A DNA stretch of 64,000 bases from an uncultured Collinsella sp. (GCA_900542165.1 UQMM01000001.1:73920-137919), one strand, 5' to 3'. Numbered from the stretch's first letter, positions 51,909 to 61,303 are shown. Notes: generated by a model from the letters alone, not told the origin. Numbers and translations are program-made.

Positions 51909-52736
51909 ATGCAAACTTACGAATCGGACGCCAATATCGGAAACATTAAGCTCATCGCCGTCGACATGGACAAGACGCTGCTGACCGACGAGCGCGTGCT
52001 GCCGCAAGGCCTTGACGAACGCCTGGACAAGCTCGCCGAAGCTGGCATCGTATTCTGCCCCGCCAGCGGACGTCCCGCCCCCAAGCTCGAAGAAATGTTC
52101 GAGGGCATCAAGAACCGCCTCGCCTTTTGTCCCGACAACGGCGCATGCGTGATCTATCGTGGCAGCTATATCTATAAGAGCATTATCGACGTGGAGCTGT
52201 ACCAGCAGGTCCTGAGCCGCGCCTCGGAGGATCCTCGCGCTGTTCCCGTCCTGTGCTGCTACGACGAGTTCTATGTGCTTGCCCGCGACCATCAATACCA
52301 CGACGAGATCAGCGTCTACTACAACACAATCAACTACGTCGACAGCTTTGAGGGCATTGATTTCGAGTCCAACAAGATTTCGGTCTTCTTCCCCGGCTAC
52401 GACGCCGAGCCCGCTTTCCGCGAGACCTATAGCCCCGAGTTCTCGGACAAGCTCTACGTCACCAACGCCGGGCGCGAGTGGATCGACTTTATGAACCTGG
52501 GCGTCGACAAGGGTGCCGGCGTCGCGCACCTGTGCGAGCACCTGGGCATCGATATTGCCGATGCTGCCGCCGTGGGCGACACCTACAACGACATCCCCAT
52601 GCTCGAGCGCGTCGGTCACAGCTTTATCGTGGACAATGCCGAGGAGCACATGAACGCGCACGCCAAGTGGCGCATTCCGAGCAACAACGACGGGGGCGTA
52701 CTGACGCTCATCGACGCCATCCTGGCGGCTCGGTAA
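51909..52736 (+). CDS. Cof-type HAD phosphatase
   Basis: A 275-aa HAD subfamily IIB hydrolase. Motif I is LIAVDMDKTLLTDERVLP (Asp-x-Asp); motif II is FCPASGRPAPKLEEMF; the Lys and final motif are VDKGAGVAHLCEHLGI and AAAVGDTYNDIPMLERVGHS. A C2-type cap occupies about residues 90-195. Such enzymes dephosphorylate sugar phosphates or cofactors; the substrate is unknown. AAAGG lies before the ATG. Confidence 0.9.
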   Translation: MQTYESDANIGNIKLIAVDMDKTLLTDERVLPQGLDERLDKLAEAGIVFCPASGRPAPKLEEMFEGIKNRLAFCPDNGACVIYRGSYIYKSIIDVELYQQVLSRASEDPRAVPVLCCYDEFYVLARDHQYHDEISVYYNTINYVDSFEGIDFESNKISVFFPGYDAEPAFRETYSPEFSDKLYVTNAGREWIDFMNLGVDKGAGVAHLCEHLGIDIADAAAVGDTYNDIPMLERVGHSFIVDNAEEHMNAHAKWRIPSNNDGGVLTLIDAILAAR

Positions 52737-52747
52737 CGTGGCTCGTC

Positions 52748-52877
52748 GGACCTGGCCGGGCGGCGCGGATTAGTTTTTCGTTCGGTCAGGTCCTGGGCTC
52801 GCTCGGAAAGCACATTAAGTGCTTTCCGGCTCGTGCGGAATCTACGAAAAACTAATTCGCGCCGCCCGACCAGGTCC
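52748..52877. repeat. Large cruciform repeat: 33-bp arms enclosing a 10-bp hairpin
   Basis: Arms 52748-52780 and 52845-52877 match at 31 of 33 positions (core GGATTAGTTTTTCG / CGAAAAACTAATTC). Inside, CGGAAAGCAC (52804-52813) pairs with GTGCTTTCCG (52819-52828). It begins 12 bp after the phosphatase gene. The nested outer-stem/inner-hairpin plan resembles copies A and B at 23.5 and 45.0 kb, but the sequence is unrelated. Confidence 0.8.
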
Positions 52878-52948
52878 TAGGTTTACTTGCTTGCCGCCTA
52901 GATGGTGTCTTGAGTGTCTAGATACTTGGCTGATTTTTTGGAATGAAG

Positions 52949-52979
52949 GGGGCTCCTTGTTGGCAAGGAGCCCCCTTTT
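52949..52979. terminator. Terminator hairpin between the convergent phosphatase gene and polA
   Basis: GGGGGCTCCTTG pairs with CAAGGAGCCCCC and is followed by TTTTGG on the plus strand; on the minus strand CTTCATT follows. It can serve both converging genes. Confidence 0.85.
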
Positions 52980-53011
52980 GGTTTGGTTACTTTGGAACTG
53001 TGGGCGCTTCC

Positions 53012-55762
53012 CTATTTGGCGTCGGCCCAGGTTATGCCGGTGCTGGCTTCGGCGATTAGGGGTACGCGTAGGTCTACGACGTGCTCCATGACGTCGCGGA
53101 CCATGGTGGTTAGGCGCTCGACTTCGTCGACCGGGCACTCAAAGTCCAGTTCGTCGTGCACCTGTAAGATCATGTGGGCGGCAAAGCCCTCTTCTTCCAG
53201 ACGGCGGCTTACGCGGGCCATCGCGATCTTGATGATGTCGGCGGCGGTTCCCTGCATGGGGTGGTTCATGGCCGTGCGCTCGCCAAAACCGCGGAGTTGC
53301 GGGTTTTTGGCCTTGAGCTCCGGAATATGACGCCGGCGACCGTACATGGTCTCGGCGTAGCCCGTCTGTTTGGCGCGCGCCACCACGTTGTCGAGGAACG
53401 TGCGCACGCCCGGGTAGGCCTCGTAGTAGCGGTCGATCATGTCGCGCGCCTCGGCCATCGAGATATGCAGCGACTGCGACAGGCCGTAGGCCTGCTGACC
53501 ATACACGATGCCAAAGTTCACGGCCTTGGCGCGACTGCGCAAGTCGGGCGTTACCTCGGACACCGGCACACCAAACACGCGCGCCGCCGTCTCGGCATGG
53601 AAGTCCTCGCCCTCGTTAAAGGCGCGCACCAAGTGCTCGTCACCCGAGAGATGCGCCAGCAGACGCAGCTCGATCTGCGAGTAGTCCACCGCCAAAAAGA
53701 CGCTTCCCTCGCCTGCCGAAAACGCCGTCTTGACGGTACGACCCAGCTCCGAGCGCGTCGGGATGTTTTGCAGATTAGGGTCGCTCGAAGACAGACGCCC
53801 CGTCGCGGTGATGGTCTGGTTGTACGTGGTGTGCACACGACCGTCACCGCGGCGCAGCGGGCCCAACGTGTCCAGATAGGTTGACTTGATCTTGGACTTC
53901 TCGCGCCAGTCTAAGATCAAACGAACAATCTCGTGGTCACGGGCAAGATCACTCAGTACCTTGGCATTGGTCGAATAGTAACCGCGCTTGGTCTTTTTGA
54001 GACCCTTGGTCGGAAGGCCCATCACATCAAAGAGCACATGCGAAAGTTGCATGGGGCTGCCGATGTTAAAGGTCTCGTCACCGGCAAGGTCGCGAATGCT
54101 TCGTTCGACCTCGGTGATCTGGATCGCCAGACCCTCGGACAGACTGTGCAGGCGGTCGGGGTCCACGAGCATGCCCGCGCGCTCCATCTTGGCAAGTACC
54201 GGAACGAGCGGCATCTCGATGCCATCGAACACGTTGGCGGCGTTCTCACGGGCCATGCACTCGCGCAACGGCGTCACGAGCGCCAGCGTCAGAGCCGCAG
54301 TACGGGCGGCAGGCGCTGGAGCGTCCTCGCCGGCACCCTCTGCGCCGCGCACCGCAGGCAGCGCCATCTGCAGATACGTATCGGCAAGATATGCCTCATC
54401 GAACTCGGAGCGATCGGAATCCAGCAGGTAAGCGGCGACCACGGTATCGAAGATACGCGTGGAATCGGCAGCGAGCGGATCCATGAGCTCGGGCTCAGAA
54501 GAATCGATGGGCGAAAGCTCGTGCAGCAGCGCCTTCGTATCCGGGCTCGCCACGCGGCCCTCCATAAACAGGCGCGCAAGCACGCCGGCGATCACACCGT
54601 GAGCGAAGTTGAAGCCATCGACTACGGCAGTGGAGGCGCTGTCGCCCTCCTCGAGCGCGAACAGGCCCTTGGACGTCGCCAACCACAGCGTGCGCGTCAG
54701 TCCAAAGAGCGCGCCCTCTTCCTTGTCGTCGTCCACCACGGCGGCGACCCACTCGCCGGCATCAATCGCGCGGGAGACCTCAGCCGCAACGGCACCAAGC
54801 GCGTCGGCATCGCCGGCGGCTGCGCGAACCATAGCAGGCATCTCAAACACACTGGAGGCAGCAGCAGCCCCGCCCTCGCCGCCGATCAGCGCCAAGAAAC
54901 GGTTCTGCATGGCGGTGATACCAAGCGTGCCCAGCGCCGCGGACACTTCGTCGGCAGAAAACGCCGGGAAGGACGTTTCGTCAAAGTCGAGCTCGACGGG
55001 CGCATCGGTGCGAATGGTTGCGACCTTGCGGCTCAGCAGCGCATCGTCGATGTGCGCACGCAGGTTCTCGCCCATCTTGCCCTTGACCTCGTCGGCATGC
55101 GCGATGACCTCGTCCAAGCTGCCGTACTGTGCGATGAGCGCGCTCGCCTTTTTGGGGCCGATGCCCGGTACGCCGGGAATGTTGTCCGACGTATCGCCCT
55201 TTAGACCGTAAAAATCGGGCACGAGCGCCGGCGTAATGCCGTGATACAGGTCGTCCACGCTCTCGGGCGTCATGATCGCCACGTCGGACAGGCCCTTGCG
55301 GGTCGAGACCACGTTGACGTGCTCGGTCACGAGTTGATACATGTCGCGGTCGCCGGTCACCAGTAGCATGTCGCAGCCGGCCTCTTCACCCAGGCGCGCC
55401 ATGGTTCCCAGGATATCGTCGCCTTCCCAGCCCTCGGACTGCAGAATCGGCACGTTGAGCGCGGTGAGCAGCTCCTTAATCATAGGGAACTGCGCATGCA
55501 GATCGGGGTCCATGGGCGGGCGTTGCGCCTTATACTGCGGCAGCATCTCCATGCGCACGCGCGGTTTGCCCTTGTCAAACGCCACGACCACACCGTCGGG
55601 GTTAAAGGCATCGATCATCTTAAGAAACATGTTCAGAAAGCCAAAGATCGCGTTGGTGGGGCGACCGTCCGGCGCGTTCATGGTCGGCGGCACGGCGTGG
55701 AAGGCGCGGTGCATGAGCGAGTTGCCGTCGATAACGGCAAAAGTGCGGCGCTTGTCAGACAT
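53012..55762 (-). CDS. polA: DNA polymerase I
   Basis: A 916-aa family A polymerase for repair and Okazaki fragment processing. Residues 1-300 are the 5'-3' nuclease (AVIDGNSLMHRAFHAVPPT, GDRDMYQLVTEHV, GVPGIGPKKASALIAQYG). Residues 310-520 correspond to the 3'-5' exonuclease fold, but the catalytic D-x-E motif is not seen (VAAVVDDDKEEG in its place), so proofreading is probably lost. The polymerase part has motif A (DYSQIELRLLAHLSGD), motif B (RAKAVNFGIVYGQQAYGL) and motif C (QVHDELDFE). Start at 55762 with GAGG. Confidence 0.96.
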   Translation of the reverse strand: MSDKRRTFAVIDGNSLMHRAFHAVPPTMNAPDGRPTNAIFGFLNMFLKMIDAFNPDGVVVAFDKGKPRVRMEMLPQYKAQRPPMDPDLHAQFPMIKELLTALNVPILQSEGWEGDDILGTMARLGEEAGCDMLLVTGDRDMYQLVTEHVNVVSTRKGLSDVAIMTPESVDDLYHGITPALVPDFYGLKGDTSDNIPGVPGIGPKKASALIAQYGSLDEVIAHADEVKGKMGENLRAHIDDALLSRKVATIRTDAPVELDFDETSFPAFSADEVSAALGTLGITAMQNRFLALIGGEGGAAAASSVFEMPAMVRAAAGDADALGAVAAEVSRAIDAGEWVAAVVDDDKEEGALFGLTRTLWLATSKGLFALEEGDSASTAVVDGFNFAHGVIAGVLARLFMEGRVASPDTKALLHELSPIDSSEPELMDPLAADSTRIFDTVVAAYLLDSDRSEFDEAYLADTYLQMALPAVRGAEGAGEDAPAPAARTAALTLALVTPLRECMARENAANVFDGIEMPLVPVLAKMERAGMLVDPDRLHSLSEGLAIQITEVERSIRDLAGDETFNIGSPMQLSHVLFDVMGLPTKGLKKTKRGYYSTNAKVLSDLARDHEIVRLILDWREKSKIKSTYLDTLGPLRRGDGRVHTTYNQTITATGRLSSSDPNLQNIPTRSELGRTVKTAFSAGEGSVFLAVDYSQIELRLLAHLSGDEHLVRAFNEGEDFHAETAARVFGVPVSEVTPDLRSRAKAVNFGIVYGQQAYGLSQSLHISMAEARDMIDRYYEAYPGVRTFLDNVVARAKQTGYAETMYGRRRHIPELKAKNPQLRGFGERTAMNHPMQGTAADIIKIAMARVSRRLEEEGFAAHMILQVHDELDFECPVDEVERLTTMVRDVMEHVVDLRVPLIAEASTGITWADAK

Positions 55763-55928
55763 ATTAAATACCTCGCTTTGGGCTGGGCACGGTTTGCTTA
55801 CTCCAGTTTACACGCTCCCCGCCCCGCGGCCACCGCACATCAAGCTCCCCCGCCACCGCGAGCCCGCGCGTGATACGATGGCTCACGGTACATCAACCAG
55901 CACGATCGATCCGAAAGGAGCCTGCGTC

Positions 55929-57326
55929 ATGGAGCGTCCCTGCGCATGGAAAAAGTACACGCCACAGCAAGTCGAGGAGCTCGAGGAGCTTTGCCGCGGC
56001 TATAAGCAGTTTTTGAGCGAGAACAAGACCGAGCGCCTGTGCGTCAAGACCGGCATCAAGATGGCCGAGGAGGCGGGATACGTCGACCTGGAGACCGTGA
56101 TCGCCGAGGGCCGCGAGCTCAAGGCGGGCGACAAGGTGTACGCCGCCAACCACGGCAAGGACCTTATGCTCGTCAACCTGGGCACCGCCCCGCTCGAGCA
56201 GGGCTTTAACATCCTGGGCGCCCACGTGGACTCGCCGCGCCTGGACCTTAAGCAGAATCCCGCCTTCGAGGCCGGCGACATGGCCTACCTCGACACGCAC
56301 TACTACGGCGGCGTCAAGAGCTACCACTGGGTAGCCTCCCCGCTCGCACTCGTGGGCGTCATCTGCAAAAAGGACGGTACCACCGTCGACATCAATATCG
56401 GCGACAAGGCGGACGACCCGGTCTTTACCATCTCCGACCTGCTGATCCACCTCTCGAGCGAGCAGATGTCCAAGCCTGCCAAGGACGCCGTCGACGCCGA
56501 GATCCTCGACGTGATCGTGGGCGGTCGTCCCGTCAAGTTCGATGAGGACGACAAGGACGCCCCCAAGGAGCCCGTCAAGCAGATGTTCCTGGACATCCTC
56601 AAGGAGCAGTACGACGTCGAGGAGGAGGACTTCCTCTCCGCCGAGATCGAGGTCGTGCCCGCCGGCCCCGCCCGCGACATGGGCCTCGACCGCTCCATGA
56701 TTCTGGGCTATGGCCACGACGACCGCGTCTGCGCCTATCCGTCCATGCTCGCCCAGATTAATGTGGCCAATGTCGAGCGCACGAGCATCACGCTCATCGT
56801 CGACAAGGAGGAGATCGGTTCCGTGGGTGCCACCGGCATGACGAGTCGCTTCTTCGAGAACACCGTCGCCGAGATCATGACGCTCGCCGGCGAGGATAGC
56901 CCGCTGGCCCTGCGCCGCGCGCTCGCCCGCAGCCGTATGCTCTCCTCTGACGTGTCCGCCGGCTTCGACCCGGGCTATGCCGGCAAGTTCGAGACCAAGA
57001 ACGCGGCCTTTATGGGTCGCGGCCTGTGCTTTAACAAGTACACGGGCAGCCGCGGCAAGGGCGGCTCCAACGACGCCGATGCCGAGTACGTGGCCCTCGT
57101 CCGCGACATCATGGACGAGGCCGGCGTGGACTTCCAGACCTGTGAGCTCGGTCGCGTCAACGCGGGCGGCGGCGGCACCATCGCCTACATCATGGCCAAG
57201 TACGGCATGAACGTCATCGACTCCGGCGTTGCCGTCCTGTCCATGCACGCCCTGTGGGAGGTCGCCAACAAGGCCGACATCTACGAGGCATATCGCGGTT
57301 ACAAGGCCTTCATCGAGCGAGCCTAA
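55929..57326 (+). CDS. M18-family zinc aminopeptidase
   Basis: A 465-aa metallopeptidase removing N-terminal (often acidic) residues. GAHVDSPRLDLKQNP holds the first zinc His/Asp; YLDTHYYGGVKSYHWVASPL, VDKEEIGSVGATGM (catalytic Glu pair), GHDDRVCAYPSML and the C-terminal DSGVAVLSMHALWE complete the site. The family N-terminus fits the ATG at 55929 (AAAGGAG at 8 nt); a longer upstream frame overlaps polA antisense and is not used. Length is typical of ApeA/LAP4-like proteins. Confidence 0.93.
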   Translation: MERPCAWKKYTPQQVEELEELCRGYKQFLSENKTERLCVKTGIKMAEEAGYVDLETVIAEGRELKAGDKVYAANHGKDLMLVNLGTAPLEQGFNILGAHVDSPRLDLKQNPAFEAGDMAYLDTHYYGGVKSYHWVASPLALVGVICKKDGTTVDINIGDKADDPVFTISDLLIHLSSEQMSKPAKDAVDAEILDVIVGGRPVKFDEDDKDAPKEPVKQMFLDILKEQYDVEEEDFLSAEIEVVPAGPARDMGLDRSMILGYGHDDRVCAYPSMLAQINVANVERTSITLIVDKEEIGSVGATGMTSRFFENTVAEIMTLAGEDSPLALRRALARSRMLSSDVSAGFDPGYAGKFETKNAAFMGRGLCFNKYTGSRGKGGSNDADAEYVALVRDIMDEAGVDFQTCELGRVNAGGGGTIAYIMAKYGMNVIDSGVAVLSMHALWEVANKADIYEAYRGYKAFIERA

Positions 57327-57341
57327 CCAACCCTTCGTCAG

Positions 57342-57406
57342 TTGCGGTGAAATACGGACTAAACTGGCCCATAAACGGCCAAAACAGACCGTATTCCACC
57401 GCAACT
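57342..57406. repeat. 17-bp inverted repeat downstream of the aminopeptidase gene
   Basis: GTTGCGGTGAAATACGG (57342-57358) pairs with CCGTATTCCACCGCAAC (57390-57406) with one mismatch; a small GGCC/GGCC pair lies in the loop. It may stop the upstream transcript 15 bp after the stop codon. Confidence 0.75.
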
Positions 57407-57429
57407 TCCTTTTTGGCAGAGGAGAGTCC

Positions 57430-58239
57430 ATGCTGCAGGTCATCATTTCGCCCGCCAAGCAGATGCGCGCGGCACAAGATGCTTTTGAAGTTCAGGGGAT
57501 TCCGCCCTTTGCGCGCGAGACCGCCCAGCTGCACCATGCGCTCTTGGACATCGAACGAACCGAAGGCGACAGCGGTCTACAAACTCTGTGGAACGTCAGC
57601 GACAAGCTGCTGGCCCCTTGTCTCGACATTTTGCATGAGTTCGAGCCCATCTTGGGAAACGGCGATCTTGCCGATCCCGATATCGCGCGCCGCATCTCCC
57701 CTGCCATCATGTCCTATCACGGCATTCAGTACCAGAGCATGGCACCCGAGGTAATGGATGCCGAACAGCTCGCCTGGCTGCAAAGCCACCTGTGGATCCT
57801 CTCCGGCCTCTACGGGTGCGTTCGTCCCTTTCATGCCGTCGAACCGTATCGGCTGGAGATGGGCGCGAAGCTCGCCGTCGACGATGCCCGAGACCTCTAC
57901 GCGTTTTGGGGCGACAAGCTCGCACGGGCTACCGCCCCGGCAGGCTCAAACACCACGATCGTCAACCTCGCCAGCGTAGAGTATGCCAAAGCCGTTCTGC
58001 CCCACCTCGCGGACGACGCCACGGCCGTCACATGCCTCTTTGGCGAGGGTATCCGCAACGGGAAGCCCATCCAACGGTCGACCGCCAGCAAAAAGGCGCG
58101 CGGCTCCATGGTGCGGTGGATGGCAGAAAACAAGCTCGAGGATGCAAGCGAACTTACCGCATTCAACATCGGCTATCGGCACATCCCCGAGCTTTCAGAC
58201 AAAAACACCCTGGTTTTCATGAACGCGCAGGCACAATAG
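57430..58239 (+). CDS. yaaA: YaaA/DUF328 peroxide-stress protein
   Basis: A 269-aa YaaA-family protein; in E. coli it lowers free intracellular iron under H2O2 stress and binds DNA. Recognisable: MLQVIISPAKQM at the N-terminus, AIMSYHGIQYQSMAPEVMDA, LWILSGLYGCVRPFHAVEPY and RLEMGAKLAV. A KKARGSMVRWMAEN segment and FNIGYRH follow at the C-terminus. GGAGAG lies before the ATG. Confidence 0.93.
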   Translation: MLQVIISPAKQMRAAQDAFEVQGIPPFARETAQLHHALLDIERTEGDSGLQTLWNVSDKLLAPCLDILHEFEPILGNGDLADPDIARRISPAIMSYHGIQYQSMAPEVMDAEQLAWLQSHLWILSGLYGCVRPFHAVEPYRLEMGAKLAVDDARDLYAFWGDKLARATAPAGSNTTIVNLASVEYAKAVLPHLADDATAVTCLFGEGIRNGKPIQRSTASKKARGSMVRWMAENKLEDASELTAFNIGYRHIPELSDKNTLVFMNAQAQ

Positions 58240-58262
58240 GCCCGCCGTTTCCAAACACCCCA

Positions 58263-58784
58263 TTACTCCGCCAAGCCATCGGCCTTTGCAATCTCGCTCG
58301 TCGAGCCATCTTGGTAGGTAATCTTAACGTGCCCTACGTCGGATACCGCAACGCCCGACGGAGGTTCCAGACGCCATTCCGTCAGGGCGATATCCATGGT
58401 CGTGGGCGCATCTCCTTGATCTTTGAGCTTCACCGTGAGCGTTTTGAGCGCCGCGTCAAACGTCACGCATTCGATTTCTTCACCTGGAATGGACCCACCA
58501 CTCAGTTGCAACTGCACAAACTCATCGCGCGGGTACCAATAATCGCCCGGAACGGCGAGCGTATTGGCATTACCGCCAGTACTCCTCACCGTCATAATCG
58601 GTAGGCTGTCATCAGCCTCGAACTCCCATGCAGCGCCGCCGCGACCACCAAACGTCCAGATACAAAAGGCAATCACCAGCACGGCAAGCACCGCAAAACC
58701 GATCGCGACAAGGCCATGGTGCGCACGGCCCTCCTCGGCCGATACGTCCCATTGCGTCTCTCGATATAGATGCTTGTCTTCCAT
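58263..58784 (-). CDS. Single-pass membrane protein with exported domain
   Basis: A 173-aa protein. The N-terminal cytoplasmic part (MEDKHLYRETQWDVSAEEGR) is followed by a membrane helix (GLVAIGFAVLAVLVIAFCIW) and an exported beta-rich domain containing PGDYWYPRDEFVQLQLSGGS and VKLKDQGDAPTTMDIALTEW. The ATG at 58784 has GGGGAGG at 5 nt; longer upstream frames are antisense to thiC. No family recognised. Confidence 0.75.
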   Translation of the reverse strand: MEDKHLYRETQWDVSAEEGRAHHGLVAIGFAVLAVLVIAFCIWTFGGRGGAAWEFEADDSLPIMTVRSTGGNANTLAVPGDYWYPRDEFVQLQLSGGSIPGEEIECVTFDAALKTLTVKLKDQGDAPTTMDIALTEWRLEPPSGVAVSDVGHVKITYQDGSTSEIAKADGLAE

Positions 58785-58854
58785 GTTCGCCTCCCCACAG
58801 GCACGCTCGTTGGCCCCATCGTACCCATTCAGGCTATACTTGAGCCCATGACAT

Positions 58855-58951
58855 AAACGGGGAGCTTGCAGGACAAGACGGCAGGCTGAGATTGGGCGCG
58901 CCCGCCCTGACCCGCAAACCTGATATGGGTAATGCCAACGAAGGGAGCCGT
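58855..58951 (+). promoter_or_regulatory. TPP riboswitch (THI element)
   Basis: The conserved core is complete: GGGG (58859-58862), GGCTGAGATTGGG, GACCCGCAAACCTGAT, ATGGGTAATGCCAACGAAGG. The terminal GAAGGGAG is also the thiC ribosome-binding site (8 nt before the ATG), and no terminator is visible in between, so control is probably at translation initiation: TPP binding would bury the Shine-Dalgarno. Confidence 0.96.
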
Positions 58952-58955
58952 GCCA

Positions 58956-60290
58956 ATGAGCACACAGACCGAGCCCAAGCTCGTCACGCAAATCGACTTC
59001 GCCCGTGCCGGGCAGATCACGCCGCAGATGAAGGAAGTCGCCGAGCGCGAGCATCGCGACCCCGAATACATCCGCGAGCGCGTGGCAGACGGCCGCATCG
59101 CCATTCCCGCCAATATTGTGCACATCAAAAAGGGCATGCGCGCCTTTGGTGTCGGCGAGGGCCTGTCCACCAAGGTCAACGTGAACTTGGGCATCTCGGG
59201 CGACAAGGCCGATGCTGCCGAGGAATGGAAGAAGGTCAAGATCGCCGAGGACTTTGGTGCCGACGCCATCATGGACCTCTCCAACTCGGGCAAGACGCGC
59301 CAGTTCCGCCAGCAGCTCATCGACGAGACGCCGCTCATGGTAGGCACCGTCCCCATGTACGACGCCATCGGCTACATGGAAAAGCCGCTGGTCAAGCTCA
59401 CCAAGGACGACCTGTTCGAAGTCGTGCGCGCGCATGCCGAGGACGGCGTGGACTTTATGACCATTCACTGCGGCATCAACAAGTCAGTCACCAAGACCTT
59501 TAAGGAGACCGGCCGCCTGATGAACATCGTGAGCCGCGGCGGCTCACTGCTGTTTGGCTGGATGGAGGTCACCGGTAACGAGAACCCGTTCTATGAGTTC
59601 TACGACGAGTTGCTCGAGATTTGCCACGAGTACGACGTGACGATTTCGCTCGGCGACTCCTGCCGCCCGGGCTGCCTCTACGACTCCAACGACGCCACCG
59701 AGACCGCCGAGATGATCGAGCTGGGCAAGCTGTGCAAGCGCGCTTGGGCCGCCGGCGTCCAGGTCATGGTCGAGGGCCCGGGTCACATGGCGCTCGACGA
59801 GATCGCTGCCAACATGAAACTGCAGAAGCGCCTGTGCCACAATGCTCCGTTCTATGTGCTCGGGCCGCTGGTGACCGACATCGGCGTGGGTTACGACCAC
59901 ATCACCGCTGCCATCGGCGGCGCCATCTCCGCCAGCTCCGGTGCCGACTTCCTGTGCTACGTGACACCGGCAGAGCACCTATGCCTGCCCAACGCCCAGG
60001 ATGTGCTCGACGGCCTCATGGCCACCAAGATCGCCGCACACGCCGCCGACATCGCCAAAAAGGTGCCCCACGCCCGCGACATGGACGACAAGATGGGCCA
60101 GGCACGCCGCAAGCTCGATTGGGACGCCATGTGGAAGTGCGCGCTCGACCCGGTTACGGGCAAGAAGCGCTACGAGGAGTCCCCTGCCGCCACTGAGGGC
60201 ACCTGCACCATGTGCGGCAAGATGTGTGCTGTCCGCACCGTCAACAAGATCTTCGAGGGCACCACGATCGACCTCGGCATGGAGGACTAG
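58956..60290 (+). CDS. thiC: Phosphomethylpyrimidine synthase ThiC
   Basis: A 444-aa radical-SAM enzyme converting AIR to HMP-P. Conserved: IPANIVHIKKGMRAFGVGEG, DFMTIHCGINKSVTKTF, SLGDSCRPGCLYDSND, VEGPGHMALDEIAANM and the C-terminal cluster motif CTMCGKMCAVR, of the short (anaerobe) ThiC type. It directly follows the TPP riboswitch. A GC-rich hairpin (about 60386-60415) follows the gene. Confidence 0.97.
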   Translation: MSTQTEPKLVTQIDFARAGQITPQMKEVAEREHRDPEYIRERVADGRIAIPANIVHIKKGMRAFGVGEGLSTKVNVNLGISGDKADAAEEWKKVKIAEDFGADAIMDLSNSGKTRQFRQQLIDETPLMVGTVPMYDAIGYMEKPLVKLTKDDLFEVVRAHAEDGVDFMTIHCGINKSVTKTFKETGRLMNIVSRGGSLLFGWMEVTGNENPFYEFYDELLEICHEYDVTISLGDSCRPGCLYDSNDATETAEMIELGKLCKRAWAAGVQVMVEGPGHMALDEIAANMKLQKRLCHNAPFYVLGPLVTDIGVGYDHITAAIGGAISASSGADFLCYVTPAEHLCLPNAQDVLDGLMATKIAAHAADIAKKVPHARDMDDKMGQARRKLDWDAMWKCALDPVTGKKRYEESPAATEGTCTMCGKMCAVRTVNKIFEGTTIDLGMED

Positions 60291-60472
60291 CCCTGTCGCC
60301 GCGGCCGCTTCTGGCGGCGAGCTGGCGCCTGTCAATTGTTGACGCGTGAACATTTGCTTACATTTGCGTAAAGATTGCATCGCCTGCCCGGGTTCGACAC
60401 AGAGTCGGCCCGGGCATCTTTATAATGCTGGCTTATAGACCCATTTGATTCCGACCGAACAAGGGAGCGAAC

Positions 60473-61303
60473 ATGGATCGCAGTAAGGTACCTGCCGTTC
60501 TATCCATCGCAGGATCCGATTCCAGCGGTGGCGCCGGCATTCAGGCCGACATCAAGACCATCACGGCGCACCGTCTGTATGCCGAGACGGCCATCACCGC
60601 CATCACCGCACAGAACACCCTGGGCGTCACCGCCGTGCAGAACATCTCCCCGGATATTGTCGCGGCGCAGATCGATGCCGTTTTTGACGATATCCGCCCC
60701 AAAGCCGTCAAGATTGGCATGGTTTCTTCTGTCGAGATTATCGATGTTATCGCCGACCGCCTGAGCGCCTGGAACGCGACAAACGTGGTAGTCGACCCCG
60801 TCATGGTAGCCACCTCGGGCGCACGGCTGATTGCCGAAGATGCCGCCGAGGCACTCACCCGCCGCCTGTTCCCGCTGGCGACCGTCATCACGCCCAATAT
60901 TCCCGAGGCCATGGCCCTGCTCGACTACGAGGTCGACTCCGAGCGCACGCAGCAAAATGCTGCCATGCTCCTCACCCGCCGCTTTGGTTGCGCATCCCTC
61001 GTTAAGGGTGGGCATCTTGTCAACGAGGCCAACGATGTACTGGCCGAACCCGCGCCACTCGATGACGAGGGCAACCATCTGGGAGATCCACTCACCACGT
61101 GGTTCCGCCACAAGCGCATCGAGACTGACAACACGCACGGCACCGGATGCACGCTCTCGTCCGCCATCGCCTGCGCGCTGGCTCAGGGCATGGATCTTGC
61201 CGACGCCGTCAACGCCGGCAAGGCCTACCTAACGGGCGCCCTCGCCGCCGGCTTTGACATGGGCAAAGGTTCCGGCCCCGTCAATCACATGTGGCAGTAC
61301 TGA
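60473..61303 (+). CDS. thiD: Hydroxymethylpyrimidine/phosphomethylpyrimidine kinase ThiD
   Basis: A 276-aa ribokinase-like kinase, phosphorylating HMP and HMP-P. VLSIAGSDSSGGAGIQADIK is the substrate-binding start; VVDPVMVATSGARL, ITPNIPEAMALL, LVKGGHL and the anion-hole/base motif DNTHGTGCTLSSAIACALA are present. A TATAAT at about 60421 could be its promoter, so it may be transcribed apart from thiC, 182 bp away. Confidence 0.96.
   Translation: MDRSKVPAVLSIAGSDSSGGAGIQADIKTITAHRLYAETAITAITAQNTLGVTAVQNISPDIVAAQIDAVFDDIRPKAVKIGMVSSVEIIDVIADRLSAWNATNVVVDPVMVATSGARLIAEDAAEALTRRLFPLATVITPNIPEAMALLDYEVDSERTQQNAAMLLTRRFGCASLVKGGHLVNEANDVLAEPAPLDDEGNHLGDPLTTWFRHKRIETDNTHGTGCTLSSAIACALAQGMDLADAVNAGKAYLTGALAAGFDMGKGSGPVNHMWQY

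Noticed and set aside
51491..51949. 152-codon plus-strand frame in the argG/phosphatase gap
   Set aside because: No ribosome-binding site, atypical composition for this genome, and it runs out of frame into the well-supported phosphatase gene at 51909.
55341..55928. N-terminal extension of the M18 aminopeptidase frame
   Set aside because: The extension is antisense to polA; the family start and a good ribosome-binding site are at 55929.
60386..60415. tRNA-like GGTTCGA sequence after thiC
   Set aside because: It is a GCCCGGG/CCCGGGC hairpin loop; no acceptor or anticodon stems can be drawn.
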